The notes under the pieces: generated by a model | What the model was told of the DNA's origin: nothing | The model's input: only the letters and a program-made list of their open reading frames with translations | Database searches by the model: none | Position numbers and translations under genes: made by a program | Part shown: positions 12,601-27,600 of the stretch, piece after piece | Position numbering within the stretch: the first letter of the stretch is position 1 | Layout: each line of letters opens with the position of its first letter | Source: Sarcophilus harrisii | Lineage: Eukaryota > Chordata > Mammalia > Dasyuromorphia > Dasyuridae | Length of the DNA: 64,000 nucleotides | NCBI RefSeq assembly: GCF_902635505.1 | Contig: NC_045430.1 | Coordinates: 274,764,681 to 274,828,680, forward strand | Direction: 5' to 3'

Positions 12601-15600
12601 CTTGCAAAAATTTTAAAACATTATTTTTAAAAGATTGTGAATGTCTAGAAAATAAAGAAGTGATCACAAAGATATATCTCCCCTTCTTTGCAGAGGTGAG
12701 GAGATTACAAGCTTGCAACACTGAAAGATTCAACTGATGTGTTGGTCAGTTTTGCAATTTTTTCTCCTTTGTTAAAAGGGATGGTTCTCAGAGTGTAATG
12801 GAGGAGAGAAAGTGTGAGCGAAGGTAAAGGAAAATAGAAGATTTAAAGAAAAAGGCTTATATAAAAAAAATTAATTCACAAGCCATATAAAAGTAGATTC
12901 CAAATCACCAATAAGATAAATACAAATTAAAAGCTGAACTTTACCTCCCACAATACAAAACAAGAAATTGCAGAAGTTGAGATTATTGTTCACAGAAAGA
13001 AAACAAGTCGACATATTACTGTTCCTTTTGGGAAGTGGTTCAACGATTTGGGATTTCAGAACTTTGGAATTGTACTGAAAAAATAACTAAAACATTCACA
13101 TCCTTAAACCTAATATAAACTCACTATAGGAGTATGCCCTAAGAAAGTCAAAGAGAGAGAAATACAAAGGTGTGGTGTATAGAAAAAATATTCCTACCAT
13201 TACCCACTCTAAATATACAGCCAATAACTAGAAACAAAATGGCTGAAAAATTCAGGTAGAATGTATGTGAATGTACCTAAGTCATCAAATATGGCCGATC
13301 ATCTCTGTATAGATGACTAATATACGTATACAGACAAAACAACAGATGAGAAAAAGACAGGAAGAGACAAAGAGAGGAGAAAGTGACAAAGAGAGACAGA
13401 CACAATGGAGGGGAGGGGAATGGAGGAGGAAGTAGGGGAAGGGGACTCCAGAAGGAGGGGGAGAAAGAGATTGAGATTTCCAGCCCCAGAGTTTCCTTGA
13501 GCTTCATGTTCCACTTCACAAACACTAATGTGTTTGTGCCAGGCACTATCCTAAACACTGGGGATACAAAGGAAGACAAAAGACACTCCCTACTGTCAAG
13601 GAGCTCACATTCTAAGGGGAGAGATGATATGCAAACAATTATGGACGATCCAACAGACAGGGTACGGTGTCTTAAGGCATAAGAATTAAGAATTGCCTAT
13701 TGGACAATTCAAGTATAATGTCCCAGAGATATCAAACTTGAAATGTCAGAAACAGACTTTTCTTGCCAACATCTTTCCTCCAAATGTCCCTCCCAGGTTC
13801 ACTACCTTCCATACCACCTCCACTCCTCATTCTCCCTAACTCCACCAATCCAATCAGTGGCTAAATAATCCAAGCCCTCTGTCCACTCACACATCATGGT
13901 CTCCCTGCCTTAAATCCCTTATCACTCCAGTTCATCCTACACAAATGTGAAAATCATTTTCTTTAAACACAGATCTGACCATGGGACCCAAGCCTTCCAA
14001 GCAATCAATTCCAAAGATTCATATTGCCTCTAGGATAACATATACATTCCTCCATGGCCTTTTAAATCTCACTGAACATTGCTAACCCAGCCCCCCCAGA
14101 CCCCAGAGGCCCCCGTGTTAGTGCTCCCAGTGCTCCTTTTATTGAGCCCGGCGTGTCTCTGTGCTGATCATTCTCAAATGTATTTATATAATCCTAGCTT
14201 TTCTCCTGACCTCCAACAGCCAATCTCCAGTTGTCTAATGAACATCTTGAACTGGATGAATTTCCCTTCACACTTAACATGTCTAAAAGTTAAGTCATTA
14301 TCTTTCCGTTATTTTTTCCCAAAAAGCCTTCTCTGTTCCTAACTCACCTACTGCCACTTGCTAGTCCATACTCCTGGTTTTACATACATCAGGATGCCCA
14401 TCACCTGGGGAATGGCTGAACAAGCTGTAGTATCTGAATGCAATGGAATATGCTTGTGTTATAAGAAATGAAGAGGATGGTTCCAGAAAAACCTGGGAAG
14501 ACTTGTATAAACTGATACAAAGTGAAGTGAGCAGAACGAGGAGAAATTTTTTTACATTAACAATACCATAAAATTAAACAGTTCTCAAAGACTTAGGAAC
14601 TCTGATACAATGACCACTCATCCAAGACTCGTGATGAAATAATCTATCCATATCTATATAGGGAAATGATAGACTCAAGAATGCAGACTGAAACATACGT
14701 AGATGCTTATACGTATGTGCATACACATGTATATATGTGTGCACATATATATTTTTATGCATGAATATAAAAATGTGTTTTCTTTGTGTACATGCACACC
14801 TGTATATGTATATATATTTGCAGCAGGTATTTTTCTTGATTTTTCAACAGATGAGGGAGAAGGTAGAAAAGTGAGAATTTAAAACTAAAAATAAAAAAAA
14901 TTTTGAATTTTAAAAAAAAATTTAAATTAAAAAAAATAAAATGCTTTGCCTTTTAAAACCTAGTCCCTTCCTACCTGTTCTATCTTCTTACACATTACTC
15001 ATCCAAAACTGACCTAATGTCCTTGCTGTTCCTTGAACAATATGGACCATATCTTCTCAACTCCAAGCATTTTCTCTGCTGTTCCTAGAATTCTCTCCCT
15101 TCCTCATCTCTGTCTCCTGGTCTCCCTGGCTTCTTTCAAGTCTTAGCTAAAATCCTTCCTTCCAAAAAAACTATTACCTAATCCCTCTTAAAGCTAGTGA
15201 GGGAAGGATTATCTACAATTATTCTGTATATATTTTGTTTGTATATTATTGTTCATATGCTACATTCCCATTAGACTAAGAGCTTCTTGAGAGAAAGGAT
15301 TATATCCTCCTCTAGACTTAGGGGGCTCAATACAATAGTCGGACTGAGGGCTTAATAAAATGGTTGGCATATAATAAGTGCTTAATAAATGCTTACTGAT
15401 CCATTGACTGACATTTTTGGTCATGCCTTTGCCTCCTTCCCCAAGGAGAACAACACAATGACTACAACCACATAAATCAAAAGGTCACTAAAAGCAAGTC
15501 AAACTTGACTAAATGGAAACCCAAAAATGGTCCCAGAGAACAGATAATGAAATGAAATGTCTCTCAAAGGACATTCTGTCTCTTTCAAGGACAGGTTATT

Positions 15601-18600
15601 ATCTACACTGCCAAAGAGGCTCTCTTTCTTGATCAAATGTTTGGCTTAATGTTTTCCTTTATCACAGAGAAGAGTTCCATCTGGAAAAAGGGTGAAATGC
15701 CCATTATATGAAGACAAAAGCCATCAATAAAACATCTTTAAAAGTTTAAATGAGTCCAGGTCATGACAATTTTTTTTCTTTCAACTGAGTTACAAGACAG
15801 ATGGTAGATTAGAAAGAAATCTTTTACATTTAGTTTACCTCAATTTCTGGAAGCTTTTGACAGAAACTCTGGTACTATCCCCCCTGAACAAGAGATAGAA
15901 AGATATAGGCTAGATACCTAGTTAAATTTAGAATCAGTTAAATGTTCAGAACTTAAGAATAGTCATTAATGAACTGCTGTGAGCTTGACAAAAATCTTCC
16001 CAGAATGTCCTAGAGATTAGTCCTTGACCAAAGCTTTGTTCTTCAATTTAAAAAGAGATGTTTCTTTACATTTTTAAACATAATCTTCATTTTTGAATAA
16101 AGAAATATCTCCCTTCCTTCTTCTCTCCATGGGACTTCTCCTTGTGACAAAGATTAAGGAAAAGAGTCCAGCAAATCCAACAAATTTTTCAATATTTTCA
16201 TCAATTGCCTTTATGAAGATATGTTTATAAACAGTGTGGGGGTCAAAATTATTAATAATTATCAAAGAAAAAGGTCTTCCAATTAATTAAGGATAATAAT
16301 ACTACATATTACTTTAAGCAATAGCTAATCAACAAAATATATTAATTTATGCTGAAAAACCCAGGAATTAAAAGAATAAATAAGCCCTAAAGTATGTATA
16401 TATACATGAGTACTAGATGAAGAAAATTCCAAATACCTGGCACCTAATTATGCCCAAAAGGTTATTAAACAGGCCTTATAACCCATCAATACTGCTACTG
16501 GGTCCAAAGGAGAGTGAAGAAAAAGAAAAATGAGTCACATTACAAAAATTTGTACAATTCTTTTTGTGATGCCAAAAAACTGAAAACTGAGGCTTCCAAC
16601 AGCTAAGCACCATATTGGTATAGAGTTAGGTACATATTAGACACCATATGGATGCTTATTTCCTTTCCCTTCCCCCTCACCAGGTTATTCTAGAACCCCT
16701 CAAGAGCCAAGAAAATGATGAACCCACATACATGAAGTTTTTTTAAGGGAAGGGTAGGAGTCTCCTATAGACTCCAGAGGACAAGAGCTGCTCTACCTTT
16801 ATAGTGGAACTGAACCACTCAGCAAGAAGTTGGAGGGAAGTATCTGTCTCCGTTCTAACTCGGTTAAATTCCTCTCGCTTGCCATGTTTCCACTCATAAA
16901 ACTTGTGCAGGATTTCTTCAGCATTTGTCACTTCTCTGGTCTGCCCATACACAGCCTCCAAGGAAGCAGACAATTCCTTAAAAATAAAGTATTAAATACA
17001 ATTTTTCAACAAGAATTTAGTGGGTACCCACAATGCTATAAATCAAGAATTCTTAACCTCTGGTTCATGAATTTTGAGTTGTGATTTCTTTTTTACACAT
17101 TTTAAAAATTGCTTCTGTTATAATTTTACATCTTAAGTTTTATATTTTAAATATTATTCTGAAAAAGACTCCTGAAGCTTACCAGATTGCCAAAGGGGTC
17201 CATGACCCAGAAAAGATAAGGAACTTCTGCTATAAATGGACTTTAAAAGCAAGAAAGCTTTTGTCTTTATTATATCACTTTTTATTTCTGAATAACAGAA
17301 CTCAACTCCAAATTGAAAAACAAAGTCATGTTTTTAAATTGGAAATTCCCATTCTTCTCAATCTAAATTTGCATCTCCACAAAAACATTGTACATTTCCA
17401 AAGGCATGATTTAAAATTCCTATAGTATATGACAAACATAGACATTAATTCCAAGTGTGCCAAAGGACATTCATTTCCAACTTGTAAAAGCTGACTTTGA
17501 CCTCTCCTTTTTGCTAATCCTAAAAAAACCTTCCTTTTTCATAAAAATGACAACCCAGATTTTACCAGTTTAACTCCTTTGTACCTCCCCTTTCCATTTC
17601 TGGCTACAAGCTGGACTACCAGTAGCTCCTTCCCACCCACCACAGCCGTGCCTCAATCTGCTCTATATTTTGTTACAGTTCTTTCATTCTATGTAAGTCC
17701 TAGATGACTTCTACATGTAGGAAAAAATGTCATCCCTTTCCATAAACATCAAGCTAATGTCTTTCCCTTTTATTTTTCCCAAAATCAGTGTCTTCCATGC
17801 TATACAGGGATTCCAATGCAGTCCAAGTACCACTCACCAGTGCCCAGTACAGTAACTTATGCTTAGTGAATAACTAATCATCTTTGGCTGAATTGAATTT
17901 ACCAGCCCAGCTTAAAGAAAGAGTGGCTTACCCCCATCAGCACTAGATGACGAACTGGTTTGCATTAACAGAAAATACAACATGGTCCTTACTTACTGAA
18001 TATAGCAAACAAAATAGGGTGGCTCACACATCGAAAATCTTAGTACCTCTCTAATAATACCAAGTTACTTTCTGACACAAAAACCCATCTTCCTAAATTA
18101 TAATTCTTAGTTTTGGGTCATAACAGTATAATCTGTGAAAAATCCTTTTTTTCACTCTCTTTATGTTTCTTCCCTTTTTATTTTTTTTTTACCTTGGTTA
18201 ATATGGAAATATGTTTTGTATGACATTATATGAATTATAAATATAAACATAAAATCCATTCATGTTTTTGAGGTTTTGTTTTGTTTTTTAATGCAAAATG
18301 AGTTCCTTCCCTTAAGGAACTTAGTTATTAATAGAAGACACAATATGTAAATAACTAGATAACTTTCAAACAAGTTTAAAATTGCCTTACATCCATTACC
18401 TTATTTGAGCCTCACCCTAGCCCTGGGAGGAAAGTGTTATAACTAACCCCCATTTCACAAATGAGGATATGAAGGTAAGGAACTGAAGGGAAGTGCCCTG
18501 GATCACACAGATCACCCTAATCCTACTCCCTAAAATGGAAAAAATAAAACAAAAACAAAACTCTTGGAATAAATAGGCATAATCAAGAAAAGCAAATTCA

Positions 18601-21600
18601 CACACTGGCAATGCCCAAAAAACAGGTATCAATCTTCACCAAAAACTATCACTTCTCTGTAAGAAGATAACGTGTTTCATCATAAGCTCTCAGGAATCAT
18701 TTTGGCCATTATGTTGATCAAAATTCTTAAATCTTCAAAAATATCTCTCTTTACAATGTTGTTATAGAAGTTGTTTTCCTGGTTATGCTGACCTCACTTT
18801 CCATTAGTTCATTAAAATTTCTTCCAAGTTTCCCTAAAACGTTAAGGCTCACTTAGCACAATACCTGGCACACACATAGAAGTCATTTAATAAATTCTCA
18901 CTGACTGTCTCCTTCATCACATTTTATACCAAGATAGGAATCATTTCATTACATTTCTTCTTTCTTGAATGTCTCTGGGTAATAATAATCCTCAAAGCAG
19001 TATTACTGAATCAAGAGTATGTGTACTTTAATAATTATTGAGGCATAAATCCAAACTGCTTTCCAGAATGGCTGGACCAGTTCACAACTCCACCAAGAAT
19101 GCATTAATATACTTGTTTTCCCACAACCCCTCCAGCTTTTATCATTTTTCCTTTTTAATCAACTTTATGAATCTGAAAGGTATATAAGATGGAACCATAG
19201 AACTGCTTTAATTAACATTTCCACAACTATTATTAGCCTGAAATTTTTCCATATTGAATGTAGTGAACTGTAAAAGTTATCTCACAAGATGGAGACAGTG
19301 TTCTAAAAATCAAGTGAAGGTCAGCTATGCCCCAAGCCCAAGTTTCTTTCCCTAGAGTTCACATGGTTTATTTACAAAGAATAGGACCATATAGCCCTTT
19401 TCTTGTGAGAATAAATTAGGGACACCTTGGCATTAAAATTCCCATATAAGATAATTTAGTAATCCTAAAAATGTGGTTGGAGTTAAATGTTTTTCTTCAT
19501 TTATGACTTAGAATATGAGATCATTTGTCCTGATTAATAAGGGCAAAAGTCCAGCCTATAGGGAATGTTACCCCAGACCTCATATAATCCTTGTCTGTTA
19601 ACTGTGCCTTAGCTCTTTGACTGCTTGCTGGGAGGTCGGAGACATTCTTTCTTGCAAGATTGAAATAAAATTTCTTTCTGCTTTTACTTTGAGAAATCTC
19701 CTTGATTTATTTGAACCAGTGGTCTTTGTCCCACACAATATCGCAGTCATTTTTAATTTAAATTTATAAGACCATTGTTAAAAATTATAAAATAAAATAG
19801 TAACAATAACAGAATAAAAATTCTATTAATTTAAAAAGGAAAAGTATCATTTGGGATTTCTATAAAATAATAATAATCTTACCTTCATTGTTCAATTTAT
19901 GTTTTTGTTTGTAGGAAACAAATTATTCATTTCTAACCTGCAAAGTTTTCAGGCGCTTATTAAGGGATAATTCATCCACTTCCACAATGAAAACTTCAAC
20001 AGCTGTATATAGTTTCTGTCGAACCTCATTTCTCTTAGCTATCAAGATATCACCTTCATTCTGTGGAAAAACAAAAACAAAGCACCACCACCACCACCAT
20101 CATCAATGGACCATATGAACTCCATATATTCAAGCTATATAAAAGAAAAAAAAATCTTCTTCAATATTGCATATTTCAATATTATGTTCTCTGATCAAAA
20201 ACATTAATGGTGAGTAATTGCCTTCATTTTACATTCATCAATCTGGTACTAAGAAACTTTACCTTTAACCCATATTTCTTAACCAAATTCAATCTAGTCG
20301 ATACTTATAGACACCTTCAAAATCTAAGATAAAGTCAGAATTGTTTTCCTGATGAAGAAAAAAAGTTTTTAAAACTATCAAAAGAACAGTATACAAGGCT
20401 TATAAGTCTAAAGATGAGAAGGGAAAGGCCTTAGTTTTCTCATCTTCCAAAAAAAGGAGCTAACCTAGGTGGATCTCTAAGATCCCTTCTCCAGCTCCCA
20501 AACCTATAACCTTATAAATCCACCCTAACAAAATGTTCACCAAATGGGTGAATGGACTTCACAAAAGAGAGTGTCCTGAGAACATCTATGACTTTTATAG
20601 CACACAGATGGATCCCAAAGTACCTAAGGAAATAAGAACATCCTAGTTCGTTTTATGTTGAACATAAACAAATGAAATTGACCTGCTATTTTGTTTATAT
20701 AAAAATAAGTTAGGAAGCTTTTATTGTGCACCATTAGAACATTTGGGAATCTTATTTTCTTTTTTCCCTTTTAAATAGTATTTTCCCAATTATATATAAA
20801 GACGATTTTTAACATTCTTTTTTTAAGTAAAATTTTTGGTTCCAAATTTTCTTCCTTCCTCAGACAGTAAGCAATTTGATATAGGTTACATAAGTGCAAT
20901 CATGTAAAACATATTACCATATTAGACATGTTGGATAAGAAGAACCAGAACAAAAGAAAAAAAAACTATGAATAAGTAAAGTAAAAATAGCATGCTCTGA
21001 TCTTCATTCAGACTCCACTAGACTCCATCACATATCTAGATTTAGATAGCATTTTCTATCATAAGTCTTTTGGAATTGTCACAAGTCAGCCATGGTTGGT
21101 CATGTACAATGTTGTTCTGCTTTGGCTCAATTCACATGGCATCAATTCATGTAAGTCTTTACAGGTTTTTCTGAAATTTGCCAGTTTGTCATTTCTTATA
21201 GCACAAGAATATTACATGTAATGTAATGTAAATTCACATACCATTATTCAATTATTGCCCAATTGATGGGCATCCCCTCAATTTCCAATTTTTTGCCACC
21301 ACAAAAAGTGCTTTTTCCATATATATCCTTTTCCTTGTTTTATGATTTCTTTGGGATACTAATTTAGCAGTGGTATTGGCTGAATCAAAAAGTATGCACA
21401 ATTTGATAATCCTTTGGACATAATTCCAAATTGCTCTCCAGAATGTTTGGATCAGTTCACAACTTCAACAGTGCATCAGTGTCCCAATTTTCCCACATCC
21501 CCTTCAAACATTTATTATTTTCCTTTCCTGTCATATTATCCAATCTGATAGGTCTGAGATGGTACCTCAGAATTGTTTCAACTTACATTTCTCTAATCAA

Positions 21601-24600
21601 AGTGATTTAGAGCATTTTTTCATATGACTTTAGATAGCTTTGATTTCTTGATCTGAAAACTGTCTGTTCATATCCTTTGACCATTTACCAGTTGGGAAAG
21701 GATATCTTATTTTCAAAAAGAATTATGATCTTCATTGTACACAGAACAACAAGATTAGGCGATGATCAATTCTGATGGACGTGGCTCTTTCCAACAATGA
21801 GATGATTCAAGTCAGTTCCAATGCTCTTGTGAGGAACAGAGCCATCTGCACCCAAAGAGAGGACTGTGGGAACTGAATGTGGATCATAACTTAGCATTCT
21901 CACTCTTTTTGTTGTTGTTTGCTTGCATCTTATTTTCTTTCTCATTTTTTCATTTTTGATTTAATTTTTTGTGTAGCAAGATAATTTATATATTTATATA
22001 TATATGTATGCATATATTGGATTTAATATATATTTTACCATGTCTAACATATATTAGATAACTTGTCATCTAAGGGAGGGGATGGGTACAAGGGGAGGAA
22101 AAACTGGAACACAAGGTTTTGCAAGGGTTAATGCTGAAAAATTATCCATGCATATTTTTTGAAAATAAAAAGCTTAAATAAAAAAAAATTATGATCTTAT
22201 GCACTCTACCTCCCAAGGTTGTTGTAAAGATCAAATAAGTCAATAGGCACAAACCATACTGCTGTGTATCTTAAGACACTGGGGGGGAACGCACTCTGGA
22301 AAGAGGAGCCAATAAATTGACATTTTTTTGGCCCCACCGAATCGAAAATGAGGGAATTTACTGGATAACCTCCAGGGTCCCCCAAGGAACTGATGCTCTG
22401 ACCCTGGGACTTTCTGACCCACACAGATTCCAGGACATCCAGAATTCTTGTCAGAGTTCTATCTCTGCCAATCTACCACAAAAAAAAAGGCCCAAGTCAA
22501 CTACAAGCAAGTGTTGGACTTAAATGGCCAGTAAAGCTGGGTGTGGGGCTGCTTTAAAGCCTGCCCTCTATCCCCACCACGAGAAGAGACAGGAGAGAGA
22601 AATGGCTTGATGGCTTGTTTCCGGCCCCTTTTCACTCTCCTCTAGAAGCTACTTTTGCCCACAGCCTGGCCCCTTGAAGAGGCTTCAGCTTTGTTTAGCA
22701 CAAAGGAAAGACAAGGAAAAGTTTCAGAGAAAGAAGAAAGGAAGAATAAATAGGGCTGTTAAACAAAAGAGCATCAGGATGAAACACTCCATCATTGGTC
22801 CTCTTTCTGCCCTCTGGTTGTTCTCTAACTATTTAATGAAATGAATTCAATGTCAAAATGTGCAAACTCATACAAGAATGGTGAAGGCCTTTGCAGTTAA
22901 TAGCAACAAAAGAATTTACAACAAAAAAATTTATATGGGCAGCTAGGTGACGCAGTGGATAGAGCATCAGCCCTGAAGTCAGGAGGACCCAAGTTCAAAT
23001 TTGGCTTCAGATACTTAACACTTCCTACCTATGTGACCAAGTCACTTAACCCCAATTGCCCTAGGGGAAAAAAAAGAATTTATAGCAACAAAAATATGTC
23101 TTTGTCAAGCAAAGATGCATCATAAATGAGAGGGAAATGACATTATAAAATTAAAAAACTATTCCCAGATTTGAAAAATCTGTTTCCTAATTTAAAAGAC
23201 TGATAAGCTAAAAAGACTGAAATACATGGGAACGTTTTACAAAGTGTTACATTTAGTATTATCTATACATAAGTGCACATGTGTTTGTGAAAACAAATAA
23301 AAACCTGTCAAACTAGACCCCATTTAAAGTCAAACTACATTCATTAAGTTCTGAATTAAAATAAGCTATGATAGATAAAATGTAAAAGGTCATAAAATTT
23401 CAAAACTTTTATATAACTGCTTTCTTTGAGCATATCCATCAGACAAAGGAAAGCTTTGTTCCTTTGCCAAGTCCAGTAAAGACCTATTCCTAAGAGTAAC
23501 TGGAATTATTTCAGGATAAATTGTGAAGTTCCAATGTAAATCTAATTCCCTTTTCACAGAGAGCTAATGTGGAATCAGTGACTTAATAAGCATTTGAGAA
23601 CAAGAAAACAGGAACATTCTTACCCTTAAGCTAGCCAACCAATCCATCTTTTTTTTTTAAGTCTTCTTGTGTTCCAAGTGGAGCAGGAAATACCCAGCAT
23701 CCCTCCCTACCACCTCCATGCTTGTGCTCCAGAATGGCCTTGTGCCCAGAATGAAGGCGACAGCCTCTGAAGCAAGAGAAGCAAATAACCTTGATGGCTG
23801 TGAAATTCAAAAGACCCAATCCACCCAGGGTTATGGATCCCTTCTACAACCATGAAGATTAACTCCAATGATTCATAGTACTACACGGCTCCAAGCATTT
23901 CTCCAATTTTCCTCACACAGTAGCTACTTCCTTTCAGGTCTTCCAGAAATTTCAACCCTCTCACAGCTCTCATTTCACAACTGAGTTTTCCAAAAAGTCA
24001 AAAGTAATTGAGTTCACTCTTTAATGTTCTCCTGAATAGTAATGATATAATACATCTTTTCCTTAAGAAATAAGTGAGAATATATGCCACTGAGAGAGGT
24101 AACAGCAACACACAAACTGATGGAGTTCCAAGGATGTACATGCCTTCTGCAGCCCCTACAAGACAACAACAAGCACAGCCTCCAAGCCCTGAGCTCCCCT
24201 GGTGATCCCCTCTCATGAGAGACTACCCCCAATGTCCAAAAGCAGAGGACAGAGAGAGAGAGGGGGGCTGAAAGCAGAACTAGGAGCAAAAGGCAAAACT
24301 TTCCCCATTTTTGCCCATAGACAGTCAAGAGATGATCTTGGGAGAAAAAAAAAAGAAAGTTCAAGATAGAGAACTCAAGCTCACTTCATGCTCCTGAGAA
24401 TGAGCTAGTTCCTGCTTCTTTAACGACCACTGGACACCTGCCTGTGAAAGTCCTCTCCAGTCAGGGTCTCCCCGTCTTTTAGAACCTCAAAAGGAGGAAG
24501 AAAGGAACCAAGGGAATTTTTCCTGAAAAAGGAAGAGAAGATGGAAAAGGGGCCGGCCTTCCCAACAGATCAATTCAAGAGACTTATTCAAATTACCCAC

Positions 24601-27600
24601 TTTTCAGTAATTGGTATTCTCAGTCACCTGCTTCCCATTCTAACAGACTTAACATACGGTCCAATTCTATACTTTTTACTTAATTAAGAGAGTGGAAATG
24701 TAGAGCATGTTCAAGCTCTCTAGCACAAAGACCTCCTCACTTAATTAGTACAATCAGAAAAGGCTTTCATCATCTGAGAACTGAGGCTCTGAAATCACCA
24801 GGCTCTGGAGGCACAGATGAGTTTTGGGAAAAGGGAACAAAATCACAAACATAGACTAAAACGATCCTAGATAACATCTATAGAATGCTTCAAGGTTTCC
24901 AAAGCACTTTCCAAACACTCCCCGATTTAATCCCTACAACAACCATGTACCAGCTTTCTGGGTTCCTAGCCGTTCCATTGCCCCCTTTTCCTCTAGGCCA
25001 CAAGATAGGATGAAAGGAAAAAGAGAAAAGCCCAACAACTTGCAGGCATCTGGCAATCCCTGCATGGACACAGCTGCTGCTACTGCAGGCCCTGTGCCAG
25101 ACCATGTGGGTTCTTCAGCTCTCCTGAGCTGGTCCACACACATAGGGCTTACTTCCCCCCATCAGCAGCTGCTTCACAAACATTTCAAACTATATCTCCC
25201 AGAGACACTGAAAACTCAAACTTGCCCAAACATGCCTTTTCCTCTTCCCAGTTTCCAAATTTCTTCTGTTGAGGGTACTACCATCCCTCTACCTTGGTGA
25301 CAAAGGGCCATCTTCAGGTGAATGTCCTGGATGTCCTGGAATCTGTGTGAGCCAGTCAGTCCCAGGGTCAGATCTTCACTCTATCTCATCTCACAGAGAT
25401 TACCATTTACCAAATCCTGTGGATCCAAGCTCTCTCTCCAATCTATCTTCTTCTCCAGGATCTTGTAGCTACACCTAGGAGTAGGCCGTAACCCACTTGC
25501 TTGGAACACTAAATCCCCTCTCCATAGCATGGTTATTAGGATAATTTTCCTAAGTTCATCTCTGACCAGAACACTCACTTCCTTGTTCAAGAAGCATCCC
25601 TAGCCCCAAATGACATGGGCATCAAATACAAAACTCCCTCTCTCCACAGCCTCAGTCTACATTGCTTTTCCTTACATTGTTCTATAATAGTCCCACACCT
25701 AGAAACGAAAAAAGAACTTTACCACATTCTGACAAATCTGAATCTTCTCTTGAGCCAAGTTGTATTCCTCCCAGATCTTCTCCAGGTCATCTAAAGAAGA
25801 TGGAGTGACCAAGTGACCTTCGGCCACCACTTTGACAGCATCAGAGAGGTCATCTCCACAACGAACATTGATATTTGCTCTCCTGTTGAGAAGGGGACAG
25901 AGAGGGCAAAACAAAAAATCAAATTTTTAGAAAACAAAAGTATCATTATTGAAAAGATAACTACCATTAATATCAATGAGTTTTAAATAATATTTTAACC
26001 TGTCAAGACCAGGTCAAGACCATTAATCCAAACAAAAATTAAATTCTTCCAAAGAGTATTTTGAGAAGCTAAATTATACTAAAAATTCACTTGTTAAGTT
26101 CTCCACATTCTTATTGACATGTCACCACAGTTTGCTGAATTTTCTCTCCATGTAGAGGGAGAAGGGTCTTTTCCTGTAGAAGGCACAGTCAGTGGGGAAA
26201 CTCTGGGTAAGGTATAAGACCCTTCAGCCCAGAGGGAACCTGCTAATAATATCTGGTTCAGTTCCTCATCTCCCCTAAGGGCTCTTGGCCTTCCTGAGAA
26301 GTCAGGGGGCAGTGACCACCTGTATTGAGATTGAGGCAGAGTGATACCAGTGGAAGAGTGATACCAGGAGGCAAACTACTTATAACAGCAAGTTGTTCAT
26401 GTGGTCCCACATGTTCAGTGTTGTTTTTGTTACATTATAAAAAGGGGAAAGCTCTTGAAATAAACAGACTCCATTTTTCCACCATCCTCAGGATTCCTGC
26501 CTCATCACTTCTCCACTAGAAAACAGGATATTTTAATCACCCTAAGTGTGGGGACTCTAGAAAGCAATAGTATGTTTTGTCACCCCAACTTGGGTACACT
26601 AGAAAGCAGGACACAACATTTTCTCACTCTTAAAACAGTTATTGCTTCCTCAGAACAATAAAAACTCAAAACTCAGCTATGAAATCCAGGGTCCCCTCTA
26701 CCAATCTATACTTGCTCTTCTAGGGAAGATCTGTCCTAATGTCCCCTGGCCTAATTCAGTTTTCAAAGGACAGAGAGGATGAAAGAAAAGCAACAGTTTG
26801 GGGGAAGCATTTTGAATTTTTAAAACTGCAACTTATTATAGAGTACAAGGTTCATTAAATAAAGCACTGATAACCCCTCGAATCTATAAGTCCTCTCACT
26901 TTTTAATACTGAATCTAAAAAGAAATCTGTAATTTTGATAGCTGGAAGAGAACAAGTCATAACTTCATCTTCATAAGGAAAGCCCTAAACAAAGATAACA
27001 TCCCACCACCTGGGACATTACAGCTGGATTGCTATAGCTGCTTAAACCATACAGTTAGGTTACTTCCCCAGATTATGCAGAAGTGGCATTAAAATCCAGG
27101 TTTTTCAGGTCGATAAACCTAATTTCTTACCATCCACAACCTCTTTGACATTTTTAAAATTTTTTAAATCACTTAAAAACAATCCATTCAAATAAGAACC
27201 TCAGAGCCCACTTCCTGCAAGGCAATGTGCTAAAGGAATACGGGGGACATAAAGAGAAGACAAATAGATTCAATGCTGCCAACTCCAACTAAACATGCTC
27301 CTCTGTCATAAGATCAATCACCAACAAGAGAGACAAATTCTCTTTTAAAGCTTCAGGAAAGTATTTACTTTTTTGTTGGTGGTGGTTTTTGCTTTTAAAT
27401 CAGCAGGAGAAAGCAGGAATCACATATCAAAAATCACATATCAAAATATAATGAGGATTTTCCTCTACTTTAAGATGACTTCACCTACCTGACTTCTTTC
27501 AATATTTCAACTTTAGCAGCAAGACTCTTCATTCTTGTCCCTACATGGGTATGCAGAGTGTTTTCCAAATGTTTAGTCAGTTCCATGGAAGTCACTTTTG

